Positions 45,641 through 57,245 of a stretch of 64,000 nt of DNA are shown piece after piece. Below the pieces are notes generated by a model that saw only the letters and a program-made list of their open reading frames with translations, searched no databases and was not told where the DNA came from. A program made the translations under genes and the position numbers. How positions within the stretch are numbered: position 1 is the first letter of the stretch; every line of letters begins with the position of its first letter. This DNA comes from Persicaria tinctoria (Eukaryota; Streptophyta; Magnoliopsida; Caryophyllales; Polygonaceae): assembly GCA_037127255.1 (NCBI GenBank), contig JBANSL010000004.1, positions 10,354,001 to 10,418,000 of the forward strand, given 5' to 3'.

Positions 45641-47032
45641 AAATGAGTCTTCCTTTCCAAAAAAGTGAAGATCACATGTTGAATAGTGGGATGCAATCAA
45701 CACCCATCGATACCCCTTCTATTTTTTTTTTTTACAGTAGGCAAGAAGTAGATCAACTATGCGATCTTAAAACCAATCCAATGGATGGTTTGATAAACCC
45801 TACGCAGAGGGTCGCTAGTAAAAAAAGAAAAATTATCTAAGATTACAATTACAGAAATTTAAAATTAAAAATACCTAAAAAGCTAGATCTCTAATCTGGT
45901 GGCTTAAACGGCTTAGACGGCTTGCATGCAAGCCGAAGAAGCAGTAGACTTGGCATTGTTGGCTTAGAGAGCAGTGACTTTGGCAGACGTCGGGCTACTG
46001 AATAGGAAAAATCTGTTGGCGGGTGACTTTGCTTGTCAATCAGGTTGATTGTGAAGCCTCCGGTGATGGGAGTTGGCGGGTGTTTGGCAGACGTCGGGCT
46101 ACTGAATTGGAAAAATCTGTTGCATGCAATGAATCGGACCTGAAAAATAACTAATTGAGAGCGAAAATAACAATTAGATCATAAAATTTGGGAGAAATTT
46201 TTGTGTGTGAAGGGTTGGTTTTAGATTTTACAAAGGATGGGTCAAAGTTGGATGATCAAGGCAGGGATTCACATAACGGGCCACAAAGGTCGAGACATTG
46301 TGGTCGGAGGGGAGGGTGACAGTGGCGGTGGCGGTGGCGAACGGGTTGACGGGGAGGCCCAAACTGCCAGGAAGCCGACGAGAGTTGACTCACCAGCGTC
46401 GAAGGGGCCCGGCACGACCAAGACCTAGGGAGTGCAGCAGCCGACAAGGACGCCGAATGAGGGTTTTGCGGCGGCCGATCGACAACAGCGAAGAGTTAAG
46501 AGCGGCGAGGATTGCAAGAGAGATTTGGTAGGCCGGATTTAGGGTTTGGAATATCTTCTGGTGGCTAGAGATTGGAGCAGGAAGAGTTGGGGAGAGAGTC
46601 GAAGAGGAGGTCTCCATCGGACGAGGATAACATCTCTTCAGCGCCGACAGACACAACACCGCTAGGAGCAGAGCATGGTGGGCGGAGCGAGGTGCGAAAG
46701 AGAGGACATGGGTTGGGTGCAGTGGCCAGCGGGGGGTCGAATTAGTAGGCCGCCTGCGCCGAGGGGCACAATAGGGCCAGGAGCAGGGAGCCGAATCCGA
46801 CGGCGTTAAGGTGGAGGAGGGTTGGGTGCGGTGGGGAGTGTGGGTAGGCCAATGAAGGAGGCCGGGGAATGGAGGTTTGAGTTCTAGAAGCTGATTGAAA
46901 TGGATGAATCAGGTGAACAGAAGAGAAGGAGGAGGAGGCGGCGGCGTATAGGGTTTGAGGGGATACATTTGAGAGCGTTCAGAATATATATCTATCCATC
47001 ATCCTTACCATTATATTCTCTCCCTCAAACAA
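45641..47032. other. Non-coding region upstream of the Agenet gene
   Basis: Holds a duplicated phrase GCAGACGTCGGGCTACTGAA (45981 and 46087) and a GC-rich stretch, 46235-46960, with GGAGGAGG and CGGCGGC runs. Open frames on both strands there are of biased composition and show no domain. It could be a CpG-like promoter region for the Agenet gene or for the divergent transposase. The last 60 bases before the ATG are pyrimidine-rich, like a short 5' leader. Confidence 0.45.
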
Positions 47033-47646
47033 ATGGCATCATCATCTCGCCGCCCTCCCCGCCGTGAACCCATCATTATCAATTCAGATAGCTTTGACGA
47101 CAGCTCGAAAAATCCAAGTGAGTCACTTAATTTTTTTTGTTGAGCCATATTTTGCAATGTGTGTGATTATATTAATGTGTTTATTGATTTCATGCAGGAC
47201 CATATCCACTCCCAACATACAATCCAGGTGCCCAGGTGGAGATCATTGGTGCAGAAAATGGTTTGTTGGGGTCGTTTTATGAGGCCACTATTACACGTCG
47301 AGTGGATCTCACCCACTACGAAGTGGAATTCATAACCCTCCAAGACAACATGAGTCGAGGACCTCTAATGGAAGTAGTGCAGGTTGGTCGAATCCGTCCA
47401 CGTCTACCTCATGTGGCCTACGAAGCCTATCAGAGGGGGGACCGAGTGGATTGTAGAGCCCTTGATGGGTATTGGTCTGGTCGGGTGATAGATGTGGTTT
47501 GGCAAGGAGGCGACAAAAGTTTCGAGGTTAACTTCCCACTTACCGGGTATACTCAAATGTATCCTACCTTCGAAATGCGCCCACACCTGGACTGGATTGA
47601 AGGCAGATGGTCTACTCAGCCACACTTCCGCTTCATGCTACGATAA
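47033..47646 (+). CDS. Agenet-domain protein, 2 exons, inside the CACTA element
   Basis: Exon 1 47033-47117 and exon 2 47198-47646, intron with GTGAGT donor and TGCAG acceptor; the joined frame gives 177 residues. After a short basic-acidic N terminus (MASSSRRPPRRE) come two Tudor-like Agenet modules: about residues 40-100 (AQVEIIGAENGLLGSFYEAT, YEVEFITL, MEVVQVGRIRPR) and about 112-172 (GDRVDCRALDGYWSGRVIDV, FEVNFP). Plant Agenet proteins of this form read chromatin or RNA. It is not part of the usual CACTA gene set and is transcribed opposite to the transposase. The frame is undamaged although the neighbouring transposase is broken. Either a captured host gene still under constraint or a recent capture; expression is unknown. 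Confidence 0.85.
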
Positions 47647-48773
47647 ACTTCTATTTAAGCTTTGTTTGTTATGGTTCTTTGTGTGTTTGGTTTGATCTTA
47701 TTATGTTGTTTGGACAATTTTAATGTGTGTTGTATTGGTTTGATCCTACTATGTTTTATGGGCTACAATGTTTCCTCGACAATCTTCATCCATTGTGTAA
47801 CCGGGTGAAGTTCATTTCAGTAAGATATGTAATGGCAGGTGGCACTCGGGTGGGATGCACAAACAAGAAAATAAACAAGGTCTGAAGGAGGAAGATTTGA
47901 GAAGAAAAAGACGATTTAGAGGTTGCAAAAAAAGGTGAAGAAGCTTCAAGCCTTTCAATGAAGAGACTGAATGTGGTACTATGTTGACTCCCAAGGTTCC
48001 AAGGTTTAAAGGTTTCTACACTAGAAGTTTGGAATCAATTAGTCTTTAGCTTTTGGCGAGTCATTGACATTTTATTTTGTTAAAAGAAAGGTTATTCAGC
48101 CCCTGAGTTTGTCTACGAAAACCTTTAGTTGCCTTCAATTTTGAAACTTCTTGAGGTGTGTCCTACAAGCCCTTGTTTTGTTGGATGCAAATGTCTTTTA
48201 TTGTAATGTTTTAAATGTTTCTATGATTGTTGTGTACTCCTAATTTATCCTGGTAGGACTGTTTCCCTCACATAACAGCTTCTTATTTCATCTTATTTTG
48301 CTTTTAATCATAGGATTCCTAAGGTCTTGCCTAGTCTAGATTTGGTAATCAGTTTATGCTTCCTTTAATGTCTTGGTGTTGTATGGGTTCTCACATGATT
48401 TGGCTTCCTCAGTTTCATTGTTTATTTGTTTTTCTAATAATTTATGTTATGTTTGGGTAGTAGGTAATGGAACCCACTAATTTATGATGGCTACACATAA
48501 CAATCAAGAAGAAGGTTTTTATGGAACCCACTAACTTTGTTTGCTGAAATTAATCTACTTCACACCAGTTACACACCCTCGATTCTTTTTAATTGTTTTG
48601 TTGATTGTTTAGAATAGTTCATAAGTGCATAACATATATAACACTTGTATTTTCTGTACATAAATTATTTATTTAGAATACAATAGAATCAATCATGAAG
48701 CAGGTCAATTTGCAAATATATTTACATAAAGGGAAATCAAATAATAAGTTTAATATCAAAGATTTAGTTTTTG

Positions 48774-48809
<36 letters not shown>

Positions 48810-49559
48810 CCTAAATATAGCCAAGAAGTGTTGGTTGTTTTTGAATAAAAACGAGCACAATCACATTAAGCCATCAACCAAATTGTCAGATACAAGAGCA
48901 GCTAAGTCACTTGACAAAAGAGTAGCTAAAAGAGGATGTAAATCAAACTCTGAATAAGAAAATAAAATCGACAGTGGCTTAATCCCAGCTAGAAGGTGTG
49001 CCACCTTATTTCCTTGTCTACTAACTTGTGACCACATACAACAATCAAAATATTTATATATCTACTGTCTTGGTTACAAAATATATTACAAAGTATTTTT
49101 TTTTATTTGTAAATTATTGGTTTTTTTTATAAAAAATAAAAACTAGGCAAAGGATTGATGATACAGAGTTTTTCAGTGAGCCAACTTGCAGCAAATTTGA
49201 AGTTTTTTCACTGAGCCAACTAGGAGACTAGCAGAATAAACAACTTGAGCACATATACAAGAAGAGGTGGAGATGCCTAACCAAATTTTACATGTATTGG
49301 GAGTGAAATGTTGCATGAGTAACAAGTATGTACAAATTATTCATCTAAATCTCAGAAATCTCATAAACCCAAATCTCATAAACAAAATAGCATTTTACCC
49401 ACACAACCCAGCAATTATTCATCTAAATCTCATAAATCCAAACTAATAAAACAGATTAGCAATTATTCATCTATATTTCATAAATACAAATCTCATAAAA
49501 CAGAATATCAATTATTCATTTACATCTCAGAAATCTCAGAAAACGGAATAACATTTAAC
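47647..49559. other. Non-coding interior of the CACTA element
   Basis: AT-rich, no gene seen. It includes a (TA)n run at about 48778-48804 and, at 49335-49530, several copies of ATTCATCTAAATCTCATAAA. Confidence 0.6.
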
Positions 49560-50250
49560 AACAAGGCACCAAGCGAAACGAAAGCTAGAGAGAAATGAGA
49601 TTAAACCGATTATGAGGGCTGAAAACGAAGTTGTTGGAAGCTGCAATCGAAACCTACTCTCCACTACAGACCGCCCTCCTCTTTGTAGCCTTCAATGCTG
49701 TTTCGGGAACAAAACCTCATGAAAAAAAATTCCAATCAGTAACAAAGCACAAATCGAAAGCAAATCAACAGAAAAAAGGGATTGAGACAAACCTTGCGGC
49801 GAAAAAGAAGTTCCTAGAAGATGCAATCCAAACCTACTCTCCACTACAACGACCCCTCTCCACTTTGTAGCCTTCGAAGCTGTTTGGGGAACGAAATTAA
49901 ATCGCTAACAAACCCCAAAATGAAAGGAAAGAGTGATTGAGACAAACCCTAGGCGACCAAGAAGTTCCTGGAAGATGCAATCGAAACCCTAGGGCTCAAT
50001 GACCGCTTCTTGGAGCTGCAATCGAAACCCTTGGAAGCTTCTTTAGGAGTGAGAGGGAGTCGAAGTGAGCCCCCACCACCGGTGTCTGCACGGCTGAGCC
50101 CCGACGTCCGTCTGTAATTGAAACCCTTCGAACCTCTTTGGGAGTGAGAACGCGGGGGGGAGAAGAGAAAAAGCGGGAGGGAGATGACGAGGGAGGGAGA
50201 GGAGGAGTCTTTACCCTTCCAACCTTTTTAGGAATTTAATTTTTTTTTTT
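49560..50250. repeat. Tandem repeats near the CACTA 5' end
   Basis: Units of about 175-180 bp with GATGCAATCCAAACCTACTC, TTTGTAGCCTTCGAAGCTGT and GATTGAGACAAACC recur at about 49640, 49815 and 49970. On the minus strand this is just inside the 5' end of the element, where promoter and leader should be. The + frame 49631-49870 merely spans the repeats. Confidence 0.7.
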
Positions 50251-50269
50251 AAAGTTGGTTTAGACTAGC

Positions 50270-50551
50270 TACGAGGCCGTCGGGCCGAGGCAAATTTGGT
50301 GCATCCACAACATTTTTTGCCACGGCTCCGGTATACCGTGGCCAATAGGGGGTTGGAAGCGCTTCCTACCATGAGGCTATAGCCCAACAACCACGGCTAA
50401 CCCTTGTCGTTGCTATGCTATAGCCAATTTCAACCCAACAGCCACGGCTTACCCTTGCCGTTGCTATGCTATAGCCAAGTTCTGGCCAACAGCCACGCCA
50501 AACCCTTTGTCGTTGCGACGAACGGTGGCTAATATGTTATTTTTTGTAGTG
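50270..50551. repeat. CACTA right subterminal repeats
   Basis: Three near-identical units of about 59 bp with CCACGGCTAACCCTTGTCGT, TGCTATGCTATAGCC at 50392, 50451 and (partly) 50492, preceded by GCCACGGCTCCGG at 50321. They share the AGCCACGGCT core with the left end. Confidence 0.85.
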
Positions 50552-50554
50552 TGT

Positions 50555-50727
50555 GATTGTAAAGGAAGCTTTCTTTGAATAATGAAGACCAACATAAAGG
50601 GTCCCTTTCAAATATCTCACTATATGTAGTGCAGCTGCATAGTGAGGCTCTCTTGGTTGAGTGATAAACTAACTAAGATGCTAAACTGCATATGAAATAT
50701 TAGGCCTGGTAAGTGTCAAAAACAATT
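50555..50727 (-). pseudogene. Ty1/copia RT C-terminal piece (right of the CACTA)
   Basis: The minus strand reads LTRPNISYAV, stop, HLS, stop, FITQPREPHYAAALHIVRYL, KGTLYVGLHYSKKASF, the end of copia reverse transcriptase. The next residues expected (TAYCDADWG) resume at 34760 across the CACTA element. Two TAG codons mark decay. Confidence 0.88.
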
Positions 50728-51829
50728 GGGGAGAAGGTGTGTTTATAATCCTTCCCTTTCACTTGGTGGGTGTTCTAGGTGTTGGATCAGTGGCGACGGG
50801 GCTGTAGAGGTTAGGCTCCTCCTGATTCGGGTAGACCATTGCAGTGGTTTAGTGTTTGGGTGGATGTGGTGTGTCGTTTGAGGCCTCTCTTTTTCCAGAT
50901 CTGGGTATATGGGTGCATCTCTCAACCTCGGATCTTACGAGTTTGATGGGGTTTGGGTTTTGGGCATGGACGAGGGGACCTGTGGGGTGGGGGCTGCTGT
51001 TTCGGGCTCCTCCGAGTCCCACTGTGCCGCTTCCTAACTCCTATTTTGCTTGATGTTGATCCGGTTGCTGGGGTGTGCTCGGATAGCTGTGTTCAGGCTA
51101 TGGTGCTATTCGAGAAGTGTGGGTTTGAAGTGGGCAGTCTAGTTCGTTTGAGGAGCTGTTCGACTTGATGGGTTTGTTTGCTTTTGTTGGTCTTCCTGTC
51201 TCCCCTTTGTCGTTGCTGCCTGCTCTACCGTTTGAGGAGGGCTGAATGCGCAGCGGGCTCAAGGGCAAGGGTGGTGGTGAAACTGGTGAAGCAGGCAACT
51301 CGCTAAGGATGGTGGTGCGCGGTGGTGAACCGGCGAAGCTGCAGGCTCGGGTCCTTACCCATCTTCTTGTGCTGCTAGGCTCGAACGATTTTTAGAAGTT
51401 GAGCTGAACAAGTTTCGTGGTCCTGGTGGTGGGGCTGGTGGCGCTTGGGGTCCTCGGGTGTCGGCGGCGGCTTGCAAGATGGTGGTCGGCTCTTGTGTGA
51501 AAGTGGTGGTCAACGTGTGTGTGGTCAATTGCATCCGTGGGCCCCATCTTTTGTGTGTTAAAGTTGCTTTGCTTTTACAGCTTTAATTTGTCTCCTTTTG
51601 GGATTTGTGGGATTTCACTTTTGGGATTTGTGGGATTTCACTTTTTGTGTGTTAAAGTTGCTTTGCTTTTACAGCTTTAATTTGCCCCACTAAATTTGTG
51701 AGGTTGAGATTTGTGGGATTTCACTTTTTGTGGGTTTGAAATTGGGGTAGAAATTGTGTGGGTTTTACCGTAAGACCCTAGGTTTGGTTTTGCGTATTTT
51801 ATATTTTGGGCTTTTGTCACCCATCTATA
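50728..51829. other. Unassigned insertion within the copia element
   Basis: Replaces the middle of the copia RT. GC-rich at 50740-51540, then a repeated phrase TGTGTGTTAAAGTTGCTTTG (about 51556 and 51645) and GGGATTTGTGGGATTTCACT (three copies, 51598-51725). No protein motif was recognised and no clear target duplication was found. It could be a LINE-type leader or 3' region, or captured host DNA. Confidence 0.4.
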
Positions 51830-52192
51830 TATTTACCTATTCGGAACTCTTTGCCACCAGTTTAACTTTAAATCTTTCTACACTTCCATCAGGTCTATAC
51901 TTGACCTTGTAAACTCATTTGCTACCAATTGCCTTTTTCCTTCAGGGAGATCAGTAATGCTCCATCTTTTATTTGCTTTCAAAGCCTGCAATTCCTTCTC
52001 CATGGCATTCATTCAATTAGGATCACCATCAGCCTGGGAGAAATAAGATGGTTCATAAATAAAACTCATAAAGGCAAAAGTATCAGTATACTGAGGATCC
52101 TTTTTGACAAGAGGCCCTAAACAAGTCACCAAAAATGACTGAGACATGGACTACTGACCATGATCTTGGCAAACAAAGTCATTTAGCGCATG
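51830..52192 (-). pseudogene. Ty1/copia RT N-terminal piece
   Basis: The minus strand from 52190: HALNDFVCQDHG, LGPLVKKDPQYTDTF, FIYEPSYFSQADGDP, then MNAMEKELQALKANKRWS and ITDLPEGKRQL, the opening of copia reverse transcriptase, ending at LNWWQRVPNR (family: ARLVAKGF). Several stops and frame changes. It is the 5' part of the same element as 50555-50727 and 34080-34763; gag, protease and integrase are missing. Confidence 0.85.
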
Positions 52193-52915
52193 TTCGGCTG
52201 GGTATTCCACTAGATTAAGGAGATTCTTTCAAAAACCAATCTAGCAGTATTAGTGTTTGGCAACAGCTTTTGGAAGATTGGAGATGGAGATTATGGAGAT
52301 TAAGAGAGATTTTTTTTGGGTGAAATTGAAATCTTGAGGAGGCAAGATTATAGGAGATTATGGGAGATTTGTTTGAGTGAGATTTTTTTTTTGCCCAATC
52401 TTGCCCCTTTGGGTTCGATAGATCCGAGGATCCGAGGAGGTGACTGTTGGGTATGGTTGCTGCCGGAGGGGACTGTTGCAGGCCGAAGGTGCATGAGGCG
52501 TGGCCGGATCTGGCCTTCTGGTGGTGCGCAGTGGTTGGTGGTGGCCGGATCTGGTCGGAAAAGGCGAGGGAGAGGCGGATGCGTGTGGTCTGCAAGGGGA
52601 TGGCCAGATCTGGTGGGGTGAAGGTCTCAGATCTGGGGCGAAGAGGAAGGCCGGATCTAGTGGGGCGAAGAGGAAGGCCGGATCGTGTGGTTTGCAAGGG
52701 GAGGTCTGCAAGGGGAGGGGTAATAAAGGTGAGGGTAAAAGGGTCATTTTTATTCTCCAAAATACATCACAATCTTATACCAACCAAACACCTTTTCGAG
52801 ATTTCGGTCAAATAAAATCTCAATCTACACAATCTCAATAATCTACAAAATTAATATCCATCTACCTCCATCTTCTTAAATCTACAAAAATCCCCTTAAT
52901 CTACATAAAATTAAG
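52193..52915. mobile_element. MITE-like element with a GC-rich core
   Basis: The left part has TAGATTAAGGAGATT (52211) and the right part its near complement AATCCCCTTAATCTA (52889-52903). Both arms are full of GGAGATTATGGAGATT/AATCTCCA-type words. The core 52440-52725 is GC-rich (GGCCGGATCTGG repeated, GCGAAGAGGAAGGCCGGATC twice at 52638 and 52664). The overlapping open frames on both strands come from this repetition. Superfamily not determined; it truncates the copia element. Confidence 0.5.
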
Positions 52916-53556
52916 GGTGATTTAGGTATATAGGCTAATTAGAACCTTTAATAAGCTAATTAGCTAACAAACTTTTTAAATTAAATTGGGTAATTCATCC
53001 CACTTAAAACACCACACACGCTTCATTTAACGCGCCCCCCTCCCCTTACCTTTCTTTCAGCGCCGACCAAATCTGCATCAAAGCTTCATCAATTCATCAA
53101 TGGAGATCCACGGCGTCAGTGAATCCGAAATCCAGATCATTTGAAAGCAAGCGTGAGATACCGAAATCTCATAGACCGGATCGAGATCAGGATTCCATCC
53201 AGTGATTCCAACTAAGGAGCAAATCGGGCGAATTTGGTGAAAAAAATCGAAAATCAATTTTCCAGAATCATTGAAAGCTGTCACCAATGGCGGAAAATCA
53301 ATGCAATATGGAGTACTAGACAACGACAAGAGCCACTATTTGGAATCTACCCAAGGTAACACGCGAAATTTCGATCTAAATTTCATTTTCTATATGTCAA
53401 TTGCAAACTCCAAATTCCCGATTCCATATCTAGTGTTAGATCTAAGTAGTGCTTCTTACACGAACGATTGTGAGTTGTTCAATGGAATCTAATTGTCAGT
53501 ACTGATATGATGAACTGTGTATGGGTGTAAAATACAGATTCCATAGCTGTACAGAT
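52916..53556. other. Region upstream of the Mutator transposase
   Basis: No terminal inverted repeat matching the far side was identified. Short frames at 53078-53492 show no known motif; 53280-53500 could hold 5' leader or a non-coding first exon. Confidence 0.45.
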
Positions 53557-56056
53557 ATGGATTTCAAACTTATGACAATCTGTTTTGGAGGAGAATTGAA
53601 GATGACAAATGGATATTGTGAGTATGTTGGTGAAGTTGAATCAAAGGCGTTTGTGATTCAAGGCGATATTGAGTTGGAATCACTGAAGAATATGATTAGT
53701 GATAGGTTTGACATATGCCTAGAGGCATATGAGCTGAAGTTAACCCACCTACATCCTCTACAAAAGTTGAAAGCTCCCTTTACAATCAACAAAAATGAAG
53801 ATATCAAGGCATTCATGCATATAAATGATGCGTCTCAGGTTGCATGGTCTTTGCCGTTGCATGTTTTAGCAAAGAAAAGGTTGAATGGCAATCAGATAAG
53901 TAAAGATTTTCAACAAGCAAGTGTGGTGACGGTGTCTGATGAGTACGTTCAGGAAGCAAGTGTAGATGACAGATTGGTACTAGCTGTTACTGATCTTGCA
54001 TCAGAAGATATGGGTTACAACAATGATGAAGCTCCAAATGAATTCCTTAGTGAGAATGATGAAGATGATATTGATTTCATCTATGTTGGACAGATTTTCA
54101 GCTCAAAAAAAACAGTTAAAGACTGCAGTGGCTAAAATGGCAGTTAAAGAGAACTTCCAATTTCGAGTGAATAAATCAACAACAAAGAGGTACAAGGTCA
54201 ATTGCATTGATTCCAGCTGCAAGTGGACAGTACTAGCTACATGTGTAAAGAATTCGAGTTACTTTGAGATCAGAAAGGTGAAAACAGACCACACTTGTTC
54301 ATTCTCAGTTAGATGCAGAGAACATCGGAAACCATCTTATCAAGCTGTAGCGGAAAAGATGAAGATAAGGTATGATTAATTAGAATTACATCATGTATAC
54401 AATCTCAGACATACTAGTAAAGATGACAATGGGTGTGTGCTTACATCTTCAATATATCTAAATATATAAACAAAAAGCTACTGCAGAAGGATTATTACTT
54501 GCTTGATGCTTACTTGATGCATATAATGAATGAAGGTATGAAGGTGTGACAAAAGGCCCAAATCCTATACAGATAAAAAATGAAATGCAAAAGGAGTTTA
54601 GGCATGAAGTGAGCTACTAGAAAGCATGGAAAGCAAAAGAGGCTGCACAAGACATGATAAGAGGCACTCCGGAAGGAAACTATGAAATGTTGCCAGCATA
54701 CTTCCACATGATTCAACAAGTAAACCCAGGATCATATGCATGCATGGAGATTGATGGATATAATCGTTTCAAGTATGCATTCCTCTCTTTCGGAGCATCA
54801 ATTAGGGGATTCCGGATGATGAGAAAGGTATAAACTCTATAATTTTGATTGATAAAAAGTGTATATATGGTTAAACTAGTGTAACAACTATAAATTGAAT
54901 TATATAGGTTATAATGGTAGACGCCGCTTTTCTCCATGGAAAATATAGAGGAATTCTGATTTCAGCAACCGCACAAGATGCTGACAGACATGTATACCCT
55001 ATTGCATTCAGAGTGGCGGACTCAGAGAATGATAATGCATGGAAATGGTTCTTCCAACGATTAGCTGATGTGATTCCGGATTCAAGTGAGTTGGTGTTTG
55101 CATCTGATCGGCATGGGAGCATCAGCAAGGCTGTTGAGGTCGTGTACAGTGCTGCAAAGCACGTCATCTGCACACGCCATCTGAAACAAAACATAAAGGC
55201 AAAATACAAGCACAGAGGAATCATACATTTTGTCAAAAAAGCATCTGAATTCTACACTGTAAGAGAATTTGAAGACTACTTCAAAAGCATTTGTGATATC
55301 AACAAGGATATTGGGAAATACCTTGAGGATGCAGACTTTCAGAAATGGTCAAGGGAGCACTTCAAAGGTGACAGGTACAACATTATGACAACAAATAATG
55401 CAGAGTGTATAAATGCAATTTTGAAAGATGCTAGAGGATACCCAATTATTGCACTGTTTGAGCATATAAGGGCTAAATTGGCTGATTGGTTCACTGACCG
55501 TAGAGAAAAGGCGGCAAAAATCTGTGATGTACCGTCTACGGTGAAGGAAATTTTGCAAACAAGATATGATAGGTCAGGAAGATATGAGGTAAATGTGTTA
55601 AATAATACACAATTTCACGTAGTTGGTGGGAAGTTTACGGGTGTAGTCGATTTGGCACAAAAGACATGCAGCTGTAGGGTGTTTGATTTGGACCATATGC
55701 CATGTGTCCATGTTGTTGCTGCCATTCAGAGGATGAAGCTCAATATCACTGATTTTGTGAGTGACTACTACAAAATACAGGCTTGGTACATGGCATACAA
55801 AGAAACAATATACCCGGTCCCTAGTGAAGATACATGGTATGTACCAGAGGATATTAGAATAACCAAATGTCGGCCTCCTGTTGTGCGGAAGAAGAGTGGA
55901 AGACCAATGAAGTGCAGGATTCCATCTATTGATGAAGGGCAACCGAAGAAAAGAACATTCACATACACATGTAGCACTTGTGGGAGGAAAGGACACAACA
56001 AGCTTACCTGTCCAAACAAAGCTTCAAGCAGTACACAAACAAATTCAGAAGCATAA
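53557..56056 (+). pseudogene. Mutator-like (MURA) transposase, nearly complete
   Basis: Three exons: 53557-54369, 54536-54827 and 54908-56056, with GT/AG borders. The N terminus (MDFKLMTICFGGELKM) begins a PB1-like region. At 54130-54369 comes the FRVNKSTTKRYKVNCIDSSC zinc-type domain with DHTC, then the MULE transposase domain (VDAAFLHGKYRG, ASDRHGSI, CTRHLKQNIK), a SWIM zinc finger (CSCRVFDLDHMPCVH) and a C-terminal CCHC knuckle (CSTCGRKGHNKLTC). Two lesions only: a one-base insertion near 54113 (KDCSG instead of KDAVAKMA) and a TAG at 54618 replacing Trp in VSYWKAWKAK. Terminal inverted repeats were not found. It is a young pseudogene. Confidence 0.9.
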
Positions 56057-57245
56057 AGCAAAGAGATCCAGAAACTGTTTATGTCTATTTTTTATTTTTA
56101 TTTTTATTTTTGCATATAGGGACAAGATAATGAAGTTAAGCAGATAGACATAATCTCTATGTTTTTTTTATCATATATACAGTGCATTTCCATGGTTTAA
56201 CAACTTTATTATATAAATGAAACCATATATACATTGCATCCCTATATGAGTGTGATTCCAAGACGAAGGACTCATAAGGACGAGTGTGTAGCAGCTGACG
56301 TGCGTGAGGGGAGATCGATGCCTATGCTCACTCCAATCAAATAAATTTATGCTCGAATCCCTCTATAGTATAGTGGAAATCAAGGTCGATCCAAGGGAGT
56401 GTGTCAGTGGTTCTATCCTAGTTGCTTTTATGGTTGAAAATAGGGGAATAAATGGAAAAAGTGGCTGCTGTAATTTATGACAAACTCGCTTAAATCAGCT
56501 CAAGTGGCAAGCAAATAACACGAATGCAATATATGAGAAGGATCTTCCAAGATTAGGGCTTACCACAACAACAAACACATGTATAAATCAATGAATCATA
56601 TGAGAAATCATGCTTTTATCTTAAAGAGATAGCTTTCACATACTCAACAAATAGATAATAGAGGTGATCACATAAAACCTATTTGTTTCTACCTTTCTTA
56701 ATTAGATCCCTTTCACTTTCGTCAAAGATCCCTAATTACTATCAATGTTAACAATCTCCTCTTTCAATTCAATTGCAACAATGAATTCCCTTAAATTTTC
56801 ATCAAAGGGTTAACCACATAGGTAGAATAAGATAAAAACATCAAATAAACATAGATCCATTCATCCACACACATGCTTATTGTTGGGTTCACCCCAACCC
56901 TAGAAGATGGGGGAACTACTCACTCATTGCAAAGGAAAACACAAAAACAATGGAAGAATTCATAATCTTAAACTGCATAAATCAAACCTTAAATTAACGT
57001 TCAAGCCTTCAACCAAAACTCCAGAAAACGTACGTCAGTTGCTGCTGTAAAATCAGCCGTGAGTGCTGTGTGGAGAGAGATACCTAATTAGCCTCTAATT
57101 GGCTTTTTTTTTAAAGATAAAAATTCTAGACTTAATCTCCAAGGAAAATAATAAAAATTTAACTAAGGAAAGATAAAATATTCCAAGTCTATATAACTAA
57201 AAGATCCTAAAAGAGATTTAGAAGAAAATCCTAATTAAAAAAGGG
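56057..57245. repeat. LTR-like sequence related to 38637-40674
   Basis: From about 56260 this shares landmarks in the same order with the solo-LTR-like insertion: GTCGATCCAAGGGAGTGTGT versus GATCGATCCACGAGGAAGCG, CTTCCAAGATTAGGGCTTAC versus CTTCCAAGATTGGGGTTTGC, and CACCCCAACCCTAGAAGATG versus CGCCCCAACCCTAGAAGTGG. Ends and target duplication were not defined. No coding. Confidence 0.55.

Larger units (their letters stand above)
34764..50551 (-). mobile_element. CACTA (En/Spm) transposon, 15.8 kb
   Basis: Left end CACTACAAAAAAAAAAATAT and right end (complement) CACTACAAAAAATAACATAT match in the family signature. A TGT target duplication lies at 34761-34763 and 50552-50554. Subterminal repeats built on AGCCACGGCT/GCAACGGC fill both ends. 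Minus-strand genes are a TNP2-type transposase (43912-38455) and a TNPA/Transposase_24-type gene (38310-35697), so the transcriptional 5' end is on the right. It also contains an intact Agenet gene on the + strand (47033-47646). It sits in a dead copia element whose frame joins across it. Both transposition genes carry damage, so present activity would need help in trans. Confidence 0.95.

Noticed and set aside
46237..46660. Gly-rich and Pro/Ser-rich frames on both strands
   Set aside because: Open on both strands in a GC-rich stretch with repeated GGAGG words; no domain and no splice logic.
52215..52845. Frames up to 181 residues on both strands
   Set aside because: They overlap on both strands within the GC-rich, word-repeated core of a MITE.
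55349..56061. Minus-strand frames under the Mutator transposase
   Set aside because: Antisense shadows of the transposase coding exon; no motif.
56255..56320. Possible hammerhead ribozyme (retrozyme) in the LTR-like sequence
   Set aside because: A CTCATAAGGACGAG stem-like phrase caught the eye, but the conserved CTGATGA and GAAA core does not occur on either strand with the right spacing.
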